Assembly: GCF_000190575.1 (NCBI RefSeq)
Contig: NC_015164.1
Coordinates: forward strand, 1,302,001-1,366,000
DNA: 64,000 bases
Reading direction: 5' to 3'
From: Phocaeicola salanitronis DSM 18170
GTDB lineage: Bacteria > Bacteroidota > Bacteroidia > Bacteroidales > Bacteroidaceae
Below are positions 54,180 through 62,963 of the stretch, one piece after another. The notes beneath the pieces were generated by a model. The model had not been told where the DNA came from. It saw nothing but the letters and a program-made list of their open reading frames with translations, and did not search any database. The position numbers and the translations under genes were made by a program. Within the stretch, counting starts at the first letter, position 1, and the number at the start of each line of letters is the position of its first letter.

Positions 54180-55616
54180 TTATTTAAGAACTTTCTTTAA
54201 TATATTAAATAAGAATTGTTCTTGGACGATAAGAAGCCACATTCCATACACCAACATTCCAATTATTACAGCGAATATAAAATTGGCAATATCCGATCCG
54301 AATAAATCAGATGCAAAATGCAATGCCAACGTCATCCAGCAAGTTGCCACAAAATAATGCACAAAAGACTTGCTTTTCCATCGGATAGGAATGTACTTCT
54401 TTCCGATAAATATCATGGAAACCGTAACCATTGTTTCTGCCAATAAGGTAGATATGGCAGCTCCGTTTTGGGCATATCGGGGAATCAGCCAAATGTTCAA
54501 GACAAGATTGACCAATGCGCCTAATGCCGTACAAAGGATTACCTTATTTTCTTGTCCTTGCGGATATAAGATTTGGATACCTAACACATTGGATATACCT
54601 ATCATGATGATAATCGGTGAAATGATTTGCAAGGTCAAGATTGCCGGTTCGTAGGAGTTTCCGCAAAACAGAGGAATCAGGTATTTTGCCATCATAATCA
54701 ATCCGGCAGTCAGGGGAAGCGTAAGAGCCATGACTACCGTAATGGACTTTTGTGCAAGCTCATTGAACTTTTCTTTCTGTCCTGTAGATATTAGATTGGA
54801 AAGGCGGGGAAGCATGACGGTTCCCAATGCACTTACTAGACTCAGCAGTACGTGAGACAATTTGGTTGCAGCCGTAAACAATCCTACGCTTGTGTTGTCC
54901 GCCATAAAGCCGAGCATAATGGAGTTCAGGTTGACATACAGGCTGATGACCAGATTTAGTACAAAGATATGTAGCGCAGGCTTCAGATGTACCAATGGAT
55001 GCAATTCCTTAAACGGCAAGTCTTTCCAAGAAATATATTTTCGTAAACGAATGAAGTTGAAAATATTGCCTCCCAGTATTCCGAATACCAAATAGCCTGC
55101 ATACCATAAAATATCTTCTTTTGTCCGGACAAATACAAATAGCAGGATAACCGCTATTATTTTGACTATCAGTCCACGGATGGTGATATACTTGAAATCT
55201 TCTATGCCCTGATAAAACCATTCGCAACCGATGGCTGTAAAGAATATGGTCAAGCTCAGAATTAGGAATAACGGAATATTGACTTGTATGTCTGACACAA
55301 ATGCAGCCAATAAAGCTACGATAACATAGCCTATCAGGCTAAGAGTAGCATGAAGCAGCAATATTTCTATGGCGACTTTGTTCCTTTTCGCAACATCATC
55401 ACGCACGCTGGCTATCTTGCGTATGGCATACATGGGAATGCCTAAGCAAGTCAGCAGGGTAATATACTGAATGATAGACTGAAAGAAATTCACTTGCCCG
55501 ATACCATCCGCCAACATGATGCGGGAAGCATACGGGAAAGTAATCAACGGAAACAGCAAGCCTGTCACCGTATTCAGCATATTGAAAATGTAGTTGACTT
55601 TTAAAGATTTAGCCAT
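54180..55616 (-). CDS. wzx: Wzx oligosaccharide flippase
   Basis: A complete 478-residue MATE/MOP-superfamily membrane protein with about 12-14 membrane segments. The start NYIFNMLNTVTGLLFPLITF is typical of Wzx, as are CEWFYQGIEDFKYITIRGLI and GTVMLPRLSNLIS. It would move the lipid-linked repeat unit across the inner membrane. It is the first polysaccharide assembly gene of the cluster. Confidence 0.93.
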   Translation of the reverse strand: MAKSLKVNYIFNMLNTVTGLLFPLITFPYASRIMLADGIGQVNFFQSIIQYITLLTCLGIPMYAIRKIASVRDDVAKRNKVAIEILLLHATLSLIGYVIVALLAAFVSDIQVNIPLFLILSLTIFFTAIGCEWFYQGIEDFKYITIRGLIVKIIAVILLFVFVRTKEDILWYAGYLVFGILGGNIFNFIRLRKYISWKDLPFKELHPLVHLKPALHIFVLNLVISLYVNLNSIMLGFMADNTSVGLFTAATKLSHVLLSLVSALGTVMLPRLSNLISTGQKEKFNELAQKSITVVMALTLPLTAGLIMMAKYLIPLFCGNSYEPAILTLQIISPIIIMIGISNVLGIQILYPQGQENKVILCTALGALVNLVLNIWLIPRYAQNGAAISTLLAETMVTVSMIFIGKKYIPIRWKSKSFVHYFVATCWMTLALHFASDLFGSDIANFIFAVIIGMLVYGMWLLIVQEQFLFNILKKVLK

Positions 55617-55770
55617 AAAGCTAATAAGAGTGAATGCTCAATTGAGAGCATGGTATTCATGTTCTTGGCTATACGCTTGTTATTTTCTGCTGTGTTTGCC
55701 ACAAAAAGCGAATGATTAAAAGATGGAAAATGAAAGGCATTTCAAAAGCAATGCCTTACTGACAATTCAC

Positions 55771-56095
55771 CTATAAAGATATTCGTGAGACTTCTTTGCG
55801 AATGGTTTCTTTTATATCTTCCCATGCCACATTTGTAAACATTTTCGGCATGAACTGGTTTTCTGCATCTTCGAAATCGGTCAGACTCATTAAAGCGCGG
55901 AAAATGGAATATTCAGGATATTTCGACGCATAAAATCCTAAAATATCTTGTAGTGGATAAATCTACAGACATACGGTGCCCATACTGGAGTGCCAATGCT
56001 GTTCCGCCCACCAGTCTTGCTTCTGAAAGGAAGTCTTGGTTTGAAAGTTCTTTTAGAAGTTCCCAATGGAAAGAAATTTATCGGTATTTTATTCT
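55771..56095 (-). pseudogene. AbiEii-type nucleotidyltransferase remnant
   Basis: The minus strand reads ELLKELSNQDFLSEARLVGG then TALALQYGHRMSVDLS, the start of an AbiEii/MNT-type toxin, and after a junction with changed frame SIFRALMSLTDFEDAENQFM to a stop at 55771. The middle of the domain is deleted. No antitoxin gene is seen beside it. Confidence 0.7.
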
Positions 56096-56105
56096 TTGGC
56101 GAGCG

Positions 56106-56399
56106 CACGGCTCTTTCATTTATTGAATATCCGCAAACATCCCATGTAGGGGCGTATCGCATACGCCCGAATGCGTCCACTTATCCACGCGGATGTCTTC
56201 AGGGCGTATGCGATACGCCCCTACAGTCAATTAGGTAAAATGCGGATATTCATTTTCATTTAAAACGCTAAATGGATTGTCCGCATTTGCCAACTACCTG
56301 TAGGGGCAGGGGTTGCCTGCCCGAATGTGTCCACCCATAGAGCGGTTGATGTTTTCGGGCGGGCAGACCCCGCCCCTACAAGTAAATGAAAGAGCCGTG
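56106..56399. repeat. Composite palindromic repeat (REP/MITE-like)
   Basis: A 17-bp terminal inverted repeat (56106-56122 with 56383-56399, CACGGCTCTTTCATTTA) encloses two internal hairpins: a perfect 23-bp repeat, 56146-56168 with 56202-56224 (GTAGGGGCGTATCGC...), and a second, 56300-56323 with 56356-56380 (TGTAGGGGC...). GC-rich arms stand out in an AT-rich gap. Non-coding. A degenerate related arm occurs near 63301-63370. Confidence 0.75.
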
Positions 56400-56458
56400 T
56401 GGCGAGCGGCATCCATTAACCGTTTTTGGTGTTGGAGACATGCTTTTCAATGAATAAT

Positions 56459-56680
56459 GCGAATCGGGAGTTAAACGTTGTTAAGTTCCACAGGAGTTAT
56501 CACTTCGTTCAGGAGTTATACTTCACGCGGTATTTATTTGTGCATTTTGTATATGCCACGTAGTAAAGACGATGTGCACATCGTCTCTACAGAAGCGGTG
56601 CAAAAGGTATTGGCATCTAACTCCCAGCCCGCACTGGCGGGCGATAACTGCCTATAACTCCCTTTTAACTCCTGATTGGC
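56459..56680 (-). repeat. Dispersed GGAGTTA repeat, copy B (inverted)
   Basis: Its reverse complement matches copy A (45882-46051) over roughly 80 bp at the left and 60 bp at the right; the middle contains an unrelated GACGATGTGCACATCGTC palindrome. Copies A and B face each other across about 10.4 kb of the polysaccharide cluster. Confidence 0.8.
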
Positions 56681-56691
56681 ACGAATAACAT

Positions 56692-57165
56692 TTAAGCAAG
56701 AAACTTCTCCCATACATCCAAAGCATACGGCACACCATAATCTTCGTATGCCTCTGTATGCTTCAATTTCTCCAATCCGTCTCTCAATCGCTGCAACTCC
56801 ACATTGGGAAAATTCCCATTCTTGATAAAGCTGATGATTGCCTCCATCATATCCTGACAAACATAATCAGGATTGTACATGTCATCGAAATAATTGTAAT
56901 GCTCGTCTTTTACGAAGTGATAAGTAAGGCTTTCGAGCACTTCGATTAGAACGGTTACGGCTTCGGCATAGTTGCCTTAGCTGAGCGATTCACGAACCGT
57001 TTTTCGATAAGGTGAAAGTAGTCTTGTGATGGTGTCGCAATCTTCATCGATGTTGCTTTCATTGAATATGGATTCGATTTCCGCTTTCAGCGGTGTCAGT
57101 TCGATGTCAGTACGTGATTTGTCTTTCATACGCTGACAGATATATCTCATTTTTTCGGATGGCAT
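56692..57165 (-). pseudogene. Unknown protein split by an in-frame stop
   Basis: A single frame runs from ATG 57165 to 56692 with one TAA at 56977-56979. Upstream reads 62 residues (MPSEKMRYICQRMKDKSRTD...), downstream reads on in the same frame GNYAEAVTVLIEVLESLTYH to WEKFLA. So a 157-residue protein has acquired a nonsense mutation, unless the two parts work separately (an ATG at 56940 gives 82 residues). No family is recognised; it is paired with the next gene. Confidence 0.6.
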
Positions 57166-57175
57166 ATTAATAGTT

Positions 57176-57652
57176 TTACAATGAGTTCAAAAACGCCAAC
57201 ATCCGCAAGTCCTTGTATTTCGGAGCTTTTCCTGTTTTCTCTACTATCGACAGGATGGCAGGCAAGCTGACGGCAAGTGATTCGCGAACGCTATCGGGCA
57301 TCAGCATCTTCCACTCACTGGCTTCAAAGTCCTCGTAAGTCAGTATAAGAGAGTATTTCTGCAATTTATATTGCGTCTTACGCATCTTCTTGGTGATGTA
57401 TTGGTTCGGACCTGCCTTTACAAACTCATCCACCAATTGAAGTTCGCTTTTGCTCAGGCTGCACAGCACGGCAAGGGGATTGTCGAGAATCTCTTGTGCT
57501 ATGCGGCGTGCCGTCTCTTCCTTTTTCAGGTTCGGACTGACATAGAGGTCGAGCTTCTTGCAGGTGTCCAGCATGTATTCTTTGGTGCGTACCATCAGCA
57601 TGGCCGCCAAGCTGACGTTGGACGTAAAATCGGTATTCTTGATGGTTATCAT
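57176..57652 (-). CDS. Unknown protein
   Basis: About 158 residues from ATG 57652 (MITIKNTDFTSNVSLAAMLM); the longer frame from 57745 has no coding character. It is helix-rich with a basic central stretch (PNQYITKKMRKTQYKLQKYS). The gene ends ten bases before the split gene downstream, so they form a unit. No known domain recognised. Confidence 0.6.
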   Translation of the reverse strand: MITIKNTDFTSNVSLAAMLMVRTKEYMLDTCKKLDLYVSPNLKKEETARRIAQEILDNPLAVLCSLSKSELQLVDEFVKAGPNQYITKKMRKTQYKLQKYSLILTYEDFEASEWKMLMPDSVRESLAVSLPAILSIVEKTGKAPKYKDLRMLAFLNSL

Positions 57653-57792
57653 ACGCTGTAGGTTGGTACGTTTAGAGTTTGTGAGTTTATAAGTTGACAG
57701 GATATTCATTAACTTTTTAGGTTGACAGCACGAAGGCAGGCACATCTATCGGATTGGACAATACATCAGTTTTGGACGCTTACTATTTACGG

Positions 57793-57890
57793 TTACAATA
57801 ATTCTATAGAATCGCTGACAATTTCTTTCAAATCAGCTACTGAATAAACGGGTATAGCTGATTGGAGTTCGTATCTACATATACTTTCAT
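57793..57890 (-). pseudogene. PIN-domain toxin remnant
   Basis: Three bases after the antitoxin, the minus strand reads MKVYVDTN, the start of a PIN toxin, and then, in another frame, IPVYSVADLKEIVSDSIELL and a stop. About 100 central residues have been lost. Only the ends of the toxin gene remain. Confidence 0.6.
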
Positions 57891-57893
57891 CGG

Positions 57894-58148
57894 TCAATAT
57901 TTTTCTTTTAACAAAGCATCTATACCTTTTTCATCGGCAGGAACCTTCATCCCTCCATGTACAGATAATGTTTGTATAAAGTGTTCCGCTTCGGACATGC
58001 TGACTTCTTTTGCCGGCAATTCCTGCTCTTTCAACGATTCATCCAGCCTCTTTGCCAACAACTGGCGCACTTCCCGTTTCAATGGTTTCAGCAATGTCCA
58101 AAACGCATCTGCCAACTTGTAATCATTTATGTTTATTGCGGTTGCCAT
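57894..58148 (-). CDS. Orphan antitoxin (partner PIN toxin deleted)
   Basis: An 84-residue protein from ATG 58148 (MATAININDYKLADAFWTLL). It ends KGIDALLKEKY, a toxin-wrapping type tail, and has SMSEAEHFIQTLSVHGGMKV. By position, directly before the stump of a PIN gene, it is a VapB-like antitoxin. Four tandem 23-bp repeats lie in its upstream region and may be its binding sites. Confidence 0.65.
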   Translation of the reverse strand: MATAININDYKLADAFWTLLKPLKREVRQLLAKRLDESLKEQELPAKEVSMSEAEHFIQTLSVHGGMKVPADEKGIDALLKEKY

Positions 58149-58266
58149 GATTATCCTCCTTTTCTGCAAAAATAGGGATTCCTTTTGTCATAAGCAAGCG
58201 ATTCAATACAAAATCAGTTGCTTATGAAAATTATATCTCTCCTTTTTTAAAGGATATATACTGCAT

Positions 58267-58358
58267 CGGCGGTTGCAGTATATATTCATCAGCAGTTGCA
58301 GTATATATTCATCGGCGGTTGCAGTATATATTCAACTGCCGATGCAGTATATATTCAT
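58267..58358. repeat. Four tandem 23-bp repeats
   Basis: Units at 58267-58289, 58290-58312, 58313-58335 and 58336-58358 share GCAGTATATATTCA with a variable 6-8-base start (CGGCGGTT, CAGCAGTT, CGGCGGTT, CTGCCGAT). A half copy in the opposite sense, TATATACTGCAT, precedes them at 58255-58266. They sit 119 bases upstream of the orphan antitoxin and could be operators or an iteron-like array. No spacers, so not CRISPR. Confidence 0.8.
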
Positions 58359-58498
58359 TTTTCGGGTGTACTATCCTGTATGTTCTGTTCCGCCTGCTGC
58401 GCGTTCGGGGCGATGAGGTTCTTGCCGCCGTTGATGATGCAGACAAACTGGGGGGCTTCCCGCTCGTGAAGCTTGTCTATCTCGTCGTGGTACTTCTA
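58355..58498 (-). pseudogene. C-terminal fragment of an unknown protein
   Basis: An open stretch ending at 58355 reads YHDEIDKLHEREAPQFVCII, then NGGKNLIAPNAQQAEQ. The start is missing and a stop lies just upstream. INGG-N-IAPNA-QAEQ recalls small Bacteroides proteins of unknown function. The fragment sits between the truncated recombinase and the tandem repeats. Confidence 0.4.
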
Positions 58499-58526
58499 AC
58501 TTATACTTCATTCTTAATTCTTCATT

Positions 58527-59408
58527 CTATAGTATGTCGCTTATCCTTATCCCCTTCACCATGTTCTGCCACGAATGCCGGGCAACGGTAAGGTTCAGCG
58601 GATAACCAAGTTCCATCGTCTCGCCCAATTTCTTCAGGCTGTAATTGATGCGGTGCAGAAGGCTGTCATATTGTCTCCATTGTTCGTGCGGAGATTTTGC
58701 CGTGATAACAGGGAAAAGCCGTGTCGTCCCTTCCTGTTTGTAGCGGTCCGCAATCTCCTGCAGAGCCGGCTCCCACGGAATGGAAATCTCCTTGCCGGTG
58801 ATGTGTTGGCGGTAGGTGAGCTGTCCGTTCTTGATATTCTTTCTGGTCAACCGGAAAATGTCATCGCTCCTCATGCCCTTGGTATAGACTGTGAACAGGA
58901 AAATGTCACGGGCGAATACAACCTGCCGTGGCTCGCCGCTCAAGTCCAAATCACGCAGGCGTTTCACCTCATCGAGCGTCAGGCCGTTCCTCTCTTTCTT
59001 GGCGCGGTAACTCACGTCCATGCCTTCGAAGGGATGGCATTCATCAGCCAGTCCGCTTTCTACGGCAAGGCGGTAGACCCGTTTCAAGTTCCGGATGTAC
59101 AAGGAAATGCTATTGCGCCCTAACTCCTGATTCTTCAGCCATGTATGATAGTTGCGTATCAGCAGGGCGTCAAAGTCCTTGAAAGGCACTTCGTTCTTGC
59201 CTAAATAGGCGATGAACTTCCTGAGATACATTTTCAGTTTGTTTGCGGCATCGTAACGCCCCTCGTCCTGCAGTTTCTCAACGCGGGAGTTGGCGTAGGC
59301 GATGAAGCCGAAACCTTCCAGCCCCTCTCCAACCCCTCTCCAGCTCTCCTCATGAGGGGAAAGGGTAACGGCTGCCGTCTGTACATTTTTCTGTCTGTTG
59401 TTATCCAC
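58527..59408 (-). pseudogene. Tyrosine recombinase, C-terminally truncated
   Basis: A 293-residue protein with the SAM-like core-binding domain and most of the catalytic domain: VYTKGMRSDDIFRL (with Arg), TYRQHITGKEI and LNLTVARHSWQNM (HxxR-type box). It ends soon afterwards at KGIRISDIL. The MGH box and the catalytic tyrosine, normally about 40 residues further on, are absent, so it should be inactive. Recombinases of this kind often stand near Bacteroides capsule loci and flip promoters. Confidence 0.8.
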
Positions 59409-59484
59409 TTTTCGCTATATTTTACTTGAATATCCGCATTTTGCCCAATAAGGAGTTAAAGGAATTCATTATATTTTATACCTG

Positions 59485-60633
59485 TTACCTGTTCAGATAA
59501 ATCACCTCACCGTTTGGCCGAGCATCGGATGCCCTTGACGGCTTCATGCATCCCAGGAAATCGAAGATGTTCGGCTCGTCAAAATAGATGCCCATGTCGG
59601 CATAATAGGCTTCCTCCGGGTCTTCCGGCACGGTGTAGAGATCTTCGTAAAGGCTGAGCCGCTTGCCGAACGCGGTGGTGAAATAAGCGAGTTTGGCCGC
59701 ATCCTGTTCTTTCTTCACGATGTCGTTCCAATTGGCTTCACCGTTCCATATCGGCAGGGCTTCCTCGTTGAGCCAGACTGCAGAACCGTTTATGTAGGTT
59801 TTGTCATTGTAAGTGACAAGCTGGGCGGCAAGATGACGGTTTTGCACGTCATCCGGAACGGACTGCAGGAAAATCACGTCACGGAACTCACGCCCGTCTC
59901 TGTGGAGTAAGGCAAGCAGGTGTTCATCCTTCCAATCGATGACCGTATAAGTATCCAACCTTTCGGAACGGATGGTATCGAGCATCTCTGCCACTTCTTT
60001 CAACAGGGCACATTCCTCTTTTCCCAAGGAAGGAGACGAGAAACGGAATTGCCTGGCAATGGTGTTTACCAGGGAATAACCGCGCTTGTCACGCCAGTTG
60101 AAAGCAAGGTCAGTCCACAGCATCTTCTTAGAAACCTGTTTATCTCCGGCGAGCCGCATGAACATTGCTTTGCGGCAACGCAGGTCTGGATAGACGTAAC
60201 GCAAGATTTTGTCTTCGCATGCAAACCATGTCAACATCTCACTCAGGCGGGAGAAATCACCCGACAGCACGCTTTCCGTCATCCATCGCCGCAAGGCACT
60301 GCAGCGAGCGTCTGCCACAGCCCTGCCCACGAGGTTGTGGACTTTGGAGTCGGCTGTGGCACTCATTTCAAACCCGTTGCACCAGCGGCTCTCCACATTG
60401 CCCACGCTGCGGTACCTGTATTCGTAAACACCGTCAAGCCCGACGGCGATGGTATTTTCTACATAGAGCAGAAAGGGAAGAATTTTAGAACTATCGAAAC
60501 ACCTCGCCTCCTGTCCGATAAGATGATACAGCTTGCCGTATAGCTGATAGAAAAAGCCCACATCGCCTTCCACGTCCATGGAAGGATGGTGAAGGCGTTT
60601 CCATCGGGAGGAGAATTGGACAAATGTAAGCAT
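59485..60633 (-). CDS. Unknown protein in polysaccharide-regulator operon
   Basis: A complete 382-residue protein, start ATG 60633. No known domain is recognised. It is rich in Trp, Tyr and acidic residues (IDWKDEHLLALLHRDGREFR, WLNEEALPIWNGEANWND). It follows the NusG-like gene, with the MITE filling nearly the whole 209-base gap, seven bases from this start. A regulatory or assembly role is only a guess from position. Confidence 0.6.
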   Translation of the reverse strand: MLTFVQFSSRWKRLHHPSMDVEGDVGFFYQLYGKLYHLIGQEARCFDSSKILPFLLYVENTIAVGLDGVYEYRYRSVGNVESRWCNGFEMSATADSKVHNLVGRAVADARCSALRRWMTESVLSGDFSRLSEMLTWFACEDKILRYVYPDLRCRKAMFMRLAGDKQVSKKMLWTDLAFNWRDKRGYSLVNTIARQFRFSSPSLGKEECALLKEVAEMLDTIRSERLDTYTVIDWKDEHLLALLHRDGREFRDVIFLQSVPDDVQNRHLAAQLVTYNDKTYINGSAVWLNEEALPIWNGEANWNDIVKKEQDAAKLAYFTTAFGKRLSLYEDLYTVPEDPEEAYYADMGIYFDEPNIFDFLGCMKPSRASDARPNGEVIYLNR

Positions 60634-60642
60634 AGGAGTTAA

Positions 60643-60834
60643 GAAGCTGTTTTGAATTTCTCCAAAAAGTTTTTCTTGGCTTGATGTATCCGTTTTCGTG
60701 TGTGCTTTGGGCGATTTTTTGGTCTTTTTCGCTCCTGTTCTTCGTCAGATAGCCCGCTATCTTCCTCATCACAGAAGCGGAAATGCCTCAAAAACTCATC
60801 CAAAATCAGCGCACGATAAATTCAAAACAGCTTC
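60643..60834. repeat. MITE copy 2 (192 bp, IS5-like ends)
   Basis: The same element and orientation as 40348-40539, with 17-bp inverted ends and TAA on both sides (60640-60642 and 60835-60837). It lies between the NusG-like gene and the next gene of the operon and may carry a termination or processing signal. A 43-bp partial copy starts at 63400. Confidence 0.85.
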
Positions 60835-60842
60835 TAAAAATA

Positions 60843-62345
60843 TTAATTGTGCAGCCACACCGTCTGCAAATACCTGCGCCATACGGAAAGGTGGTTGGTG
60901 GAGTTGACTTCCTTGCAGATGCGGACACAAGCCTGTATCAGCAGATCCTTTACCTCATCTTTTTCCTGTGCTGAAGACTTGATGGCCATGACGCTCAGCG
61001 TATCCTCGCCGACCTTGAAATCCTGTACGGCTTTTACAGCTGAATCTTCATCCGTCAATACCTTATATAATGTTGGGGCATAGTTGCGGAAAGACTCAAT
61101 AAGCTTTTCCGTATTAGCCCTCCCGTCAGAAACGGTCTCCACCGTTCCGGCAACCAGTTTTTCATTGGCCTTTCCTGCCGTCAGGAAGTATTCCCGGAGA
61201 AAACCGTCCCAGTTGGCGAAGTAAGTACATTCTTCCTTGTCTTTATCCTCCATCATGCCAATGTGGGCATAATAGGTTGTTGTAAGCGTCTCGTTCTTTT
61301 TCCTGCTGGGTTGGTAGGCTTCCTCCGTAATGTCCACTTTGCGGACGATTTCCGTAAAATCCTTGTGACGGAGTTTCACTTCTGTCTTGCCTTCATCCAT
61401 TTCCACACCGGAAGTCGGGGTAAGGAACGGCCGCAGCGTCAACTTACTCCAGTTGGCCTTTACGTAACCCGGATTGTCATGCTCGTAGCGCACGAGGTTG
61501 ATGACGAGTTCCGCCTCCTTGCCGGTCATCAGAGCCAAACATCGGCTTAAAGCGGCATCGCCTTGCGCATGGAGATTCTTACAGAGCGAGACCAACGAGG
61601 GCTTGATGACAAGACGGGCGATGATGTCATATAGCATCGGAAGCGTACGTTCTCCATAGCCGCAGGCCTGCAGGAAGCCTACAAGCAGATCCACGGCACG
61701 TCCTTTCTCGGTTCCGATGGAGAACCTGTCTCCCTCCATATTGTGCAGGCGAACCACGCGCAAGTCCCATGCCTTGGGACAGGAGACCGTGAGCCAGCTG
61801 CCCGGTTCAAAACCCTGTACCTGAAACACCAATCGTTTTTCATGCCGGAAACGGCAGATGTAGCCCTCGCAGCCTGCAAGCGGACCGTCGATGACACGTA
61901 CAATCTCGTTCGGTTCGCCCGTTTTCGTGTTGAAAGCATAGTCGGAATAAGGATGCTCCAGGACAATCACCTTGTCGGCATAGTTCTCATTATAGTCGCG
62001 GAAAGCACGCATCTGCGATTCGGGAATGACGCACATCCGTGTCCTTTCGCCTTTTTCATTTTTACGCTCGTACTGCATGCCGGCATCCAAGGAATGCTCT
62101 TTCATGAAATTCATCAGCGCATCCTGCGTAGCGAGTACGAACACGATGCCCGCGAACAGCGGCTTCTGTTTATCGTCGCTGTCCTGATGCACATTCACCG
62201 TGGTGTGGGTGGGCGCGTAAATTTCAAGGATATTCTTGGTCTGGGCCTTTTGCTTTTCCAGAAGTTCCACCAGTTTGCTCTCCTGATGACGCTTGGTGCG
62301 CACTACGTACCAACGGTAATCCACGTGATTAAGCTTGTCGGGCAT
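60843..62345 (-). CDS. NusG-like (UpxY-related) antiterminator with long C-terminal extension
   Basis: A 500-residue protein. Residues 11-110 form a NusG N-terminal domain (YRWYVVRTKRHQESKLVELL, IYAPTHTTV, LFAGIVFVLATQDALMNFM). About residues 148-180 hold a KOW-like segment, EPNEIVRVIDGPLAGCEGYI. The remaining 320 residues are of no known family. In Bacteroides, short UpxY proteins of about 170-200 residues let polymerase read through long capsule operons; this one is far longer. It is the first gene of the cluster, about 650 bp behind the candidate invertible promoter. Confidence 0.8.
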   Translation of the reverse strand: MPDKLNHVDYRWYVVRTKRHQESKLVELLEKQKAQTKNILEIYAPTHTTVNVHQDSDDKQKPLFAGIVFVLATQDALMNFMKEHSLDAGMQYERKNEKGERTRMCVIPESQMRAFRDYNENYADKVIVLEHPYSDYAFNTKTGEPNEIVRVIDGPLAGCEGYICRFRHEKRLVFQVQGFEPGSWLTVSCPKAWDLRVVRLHNMEGDRFSIGTEKGRAVDLLVGFLQACGYGERTLPMLYDIIARLVIKPSLVSLCKNLHAQGDAALSRCLALMTGKEAELVINLVRYEHDNPGYVKANWSKLTLRPFLTPTSGVEMDEGKTEVKLRHKDFTEIVRKVDITEEAYQPSRKKNETLTTTYYAHIGMMEDKDKEECTYFANWDGFLREYFLTAGKANEKLVAGTVETVSDGRANTEKLIESFRNYAPTLYKVLTDEDSAVKAVQDFKVGEDTLSVMAIKSSAQEKDEVKDLLIQACVRICKEVNSTNHLSVWRRYLQTVWLHN

Positions 62346-62494
62346 AATGATATATAAGGAGTTATAGGGAGTTGTTAAGCCGATAGTTTGGCTAACATTT
62401 TAAAAGCCTTGTCAACTATAGTTGAACGAAATTGGTTTACGAAAATACTGCATGTAGTAGAAGGTGCATCAAAATAGAAATCAACTTTCATTTT

Positions 62495-62630
62495 GTCATC
62501 CTGAGTGCCCATTTCCTGCGGAAACCCCATTCGATTATGACAGGTATTGTCATCCTGAGCGCCAGCGAAGGATCTCGTAGACATCCACGTGGATGTGAGA
62601 TTCTTCCTCCCTACGGTCATCAGAATGACA
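62495..62630. repeat. GTCATCCTGAG intergenic repeat
   Basis: GTCATCCTGAGTGCC at 62495 and GTCATCCTGAGCGCCAGCGA at 62549 face TCATCAGAATGAC at 62618-62630, with an ACATCCACGTGGATGT palindrome at 62581-62596. This is a common REP-like bacterial repeat. Non-coding. Confidence 0.6.
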
Positions 62631-62963
62631 AGAGGGTTAAGGATAATCCGTCATTGGTAACAAAATTTAAATGACTCTAAAAGCAAGCTATGATTTTTCG
62701 CAATTCATTTCTGATTGACTATAATTCTTCATTTGCGAAAGTGTGTTCCTCATGTTCCTCTCATGGCATTCGCATGATAGTTCCGGAGCACCTTATTTCA
62801 GGTATAACGGCGGCATTCTGGACGAACCTCAGCAGCAATGATCCACCGTTTTTATGTGACGAGAAGAACAAAGCGCAATGCACTTCAGCATTTTCATTCC
62901 CATATCACAAATATTTTATTTTCAATCAATTAAACATTTCTAAACCCGCCGCTTTACCATAGT
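62631..62963. other. Gap without a supported gene
   Basis: Leader region between the candidate invertible promoter and the NusG-like gene. A 90-codon plus-strand frame at 62690-62962 has no recognisable family and opposes the operon, so it is not called. Confidence 0.3.

Noticed and set aside
58267..58358. Possible CRISPR array
   Set aside because: Units are directly adjacent with no spacers, vary in one part, and no cas gene is present in the window.
62690..62962. A 90-codon gene upstream of the NusG-like gene
   Set aside because: Low-complexity residues, no family, and it opposes the operon leader.
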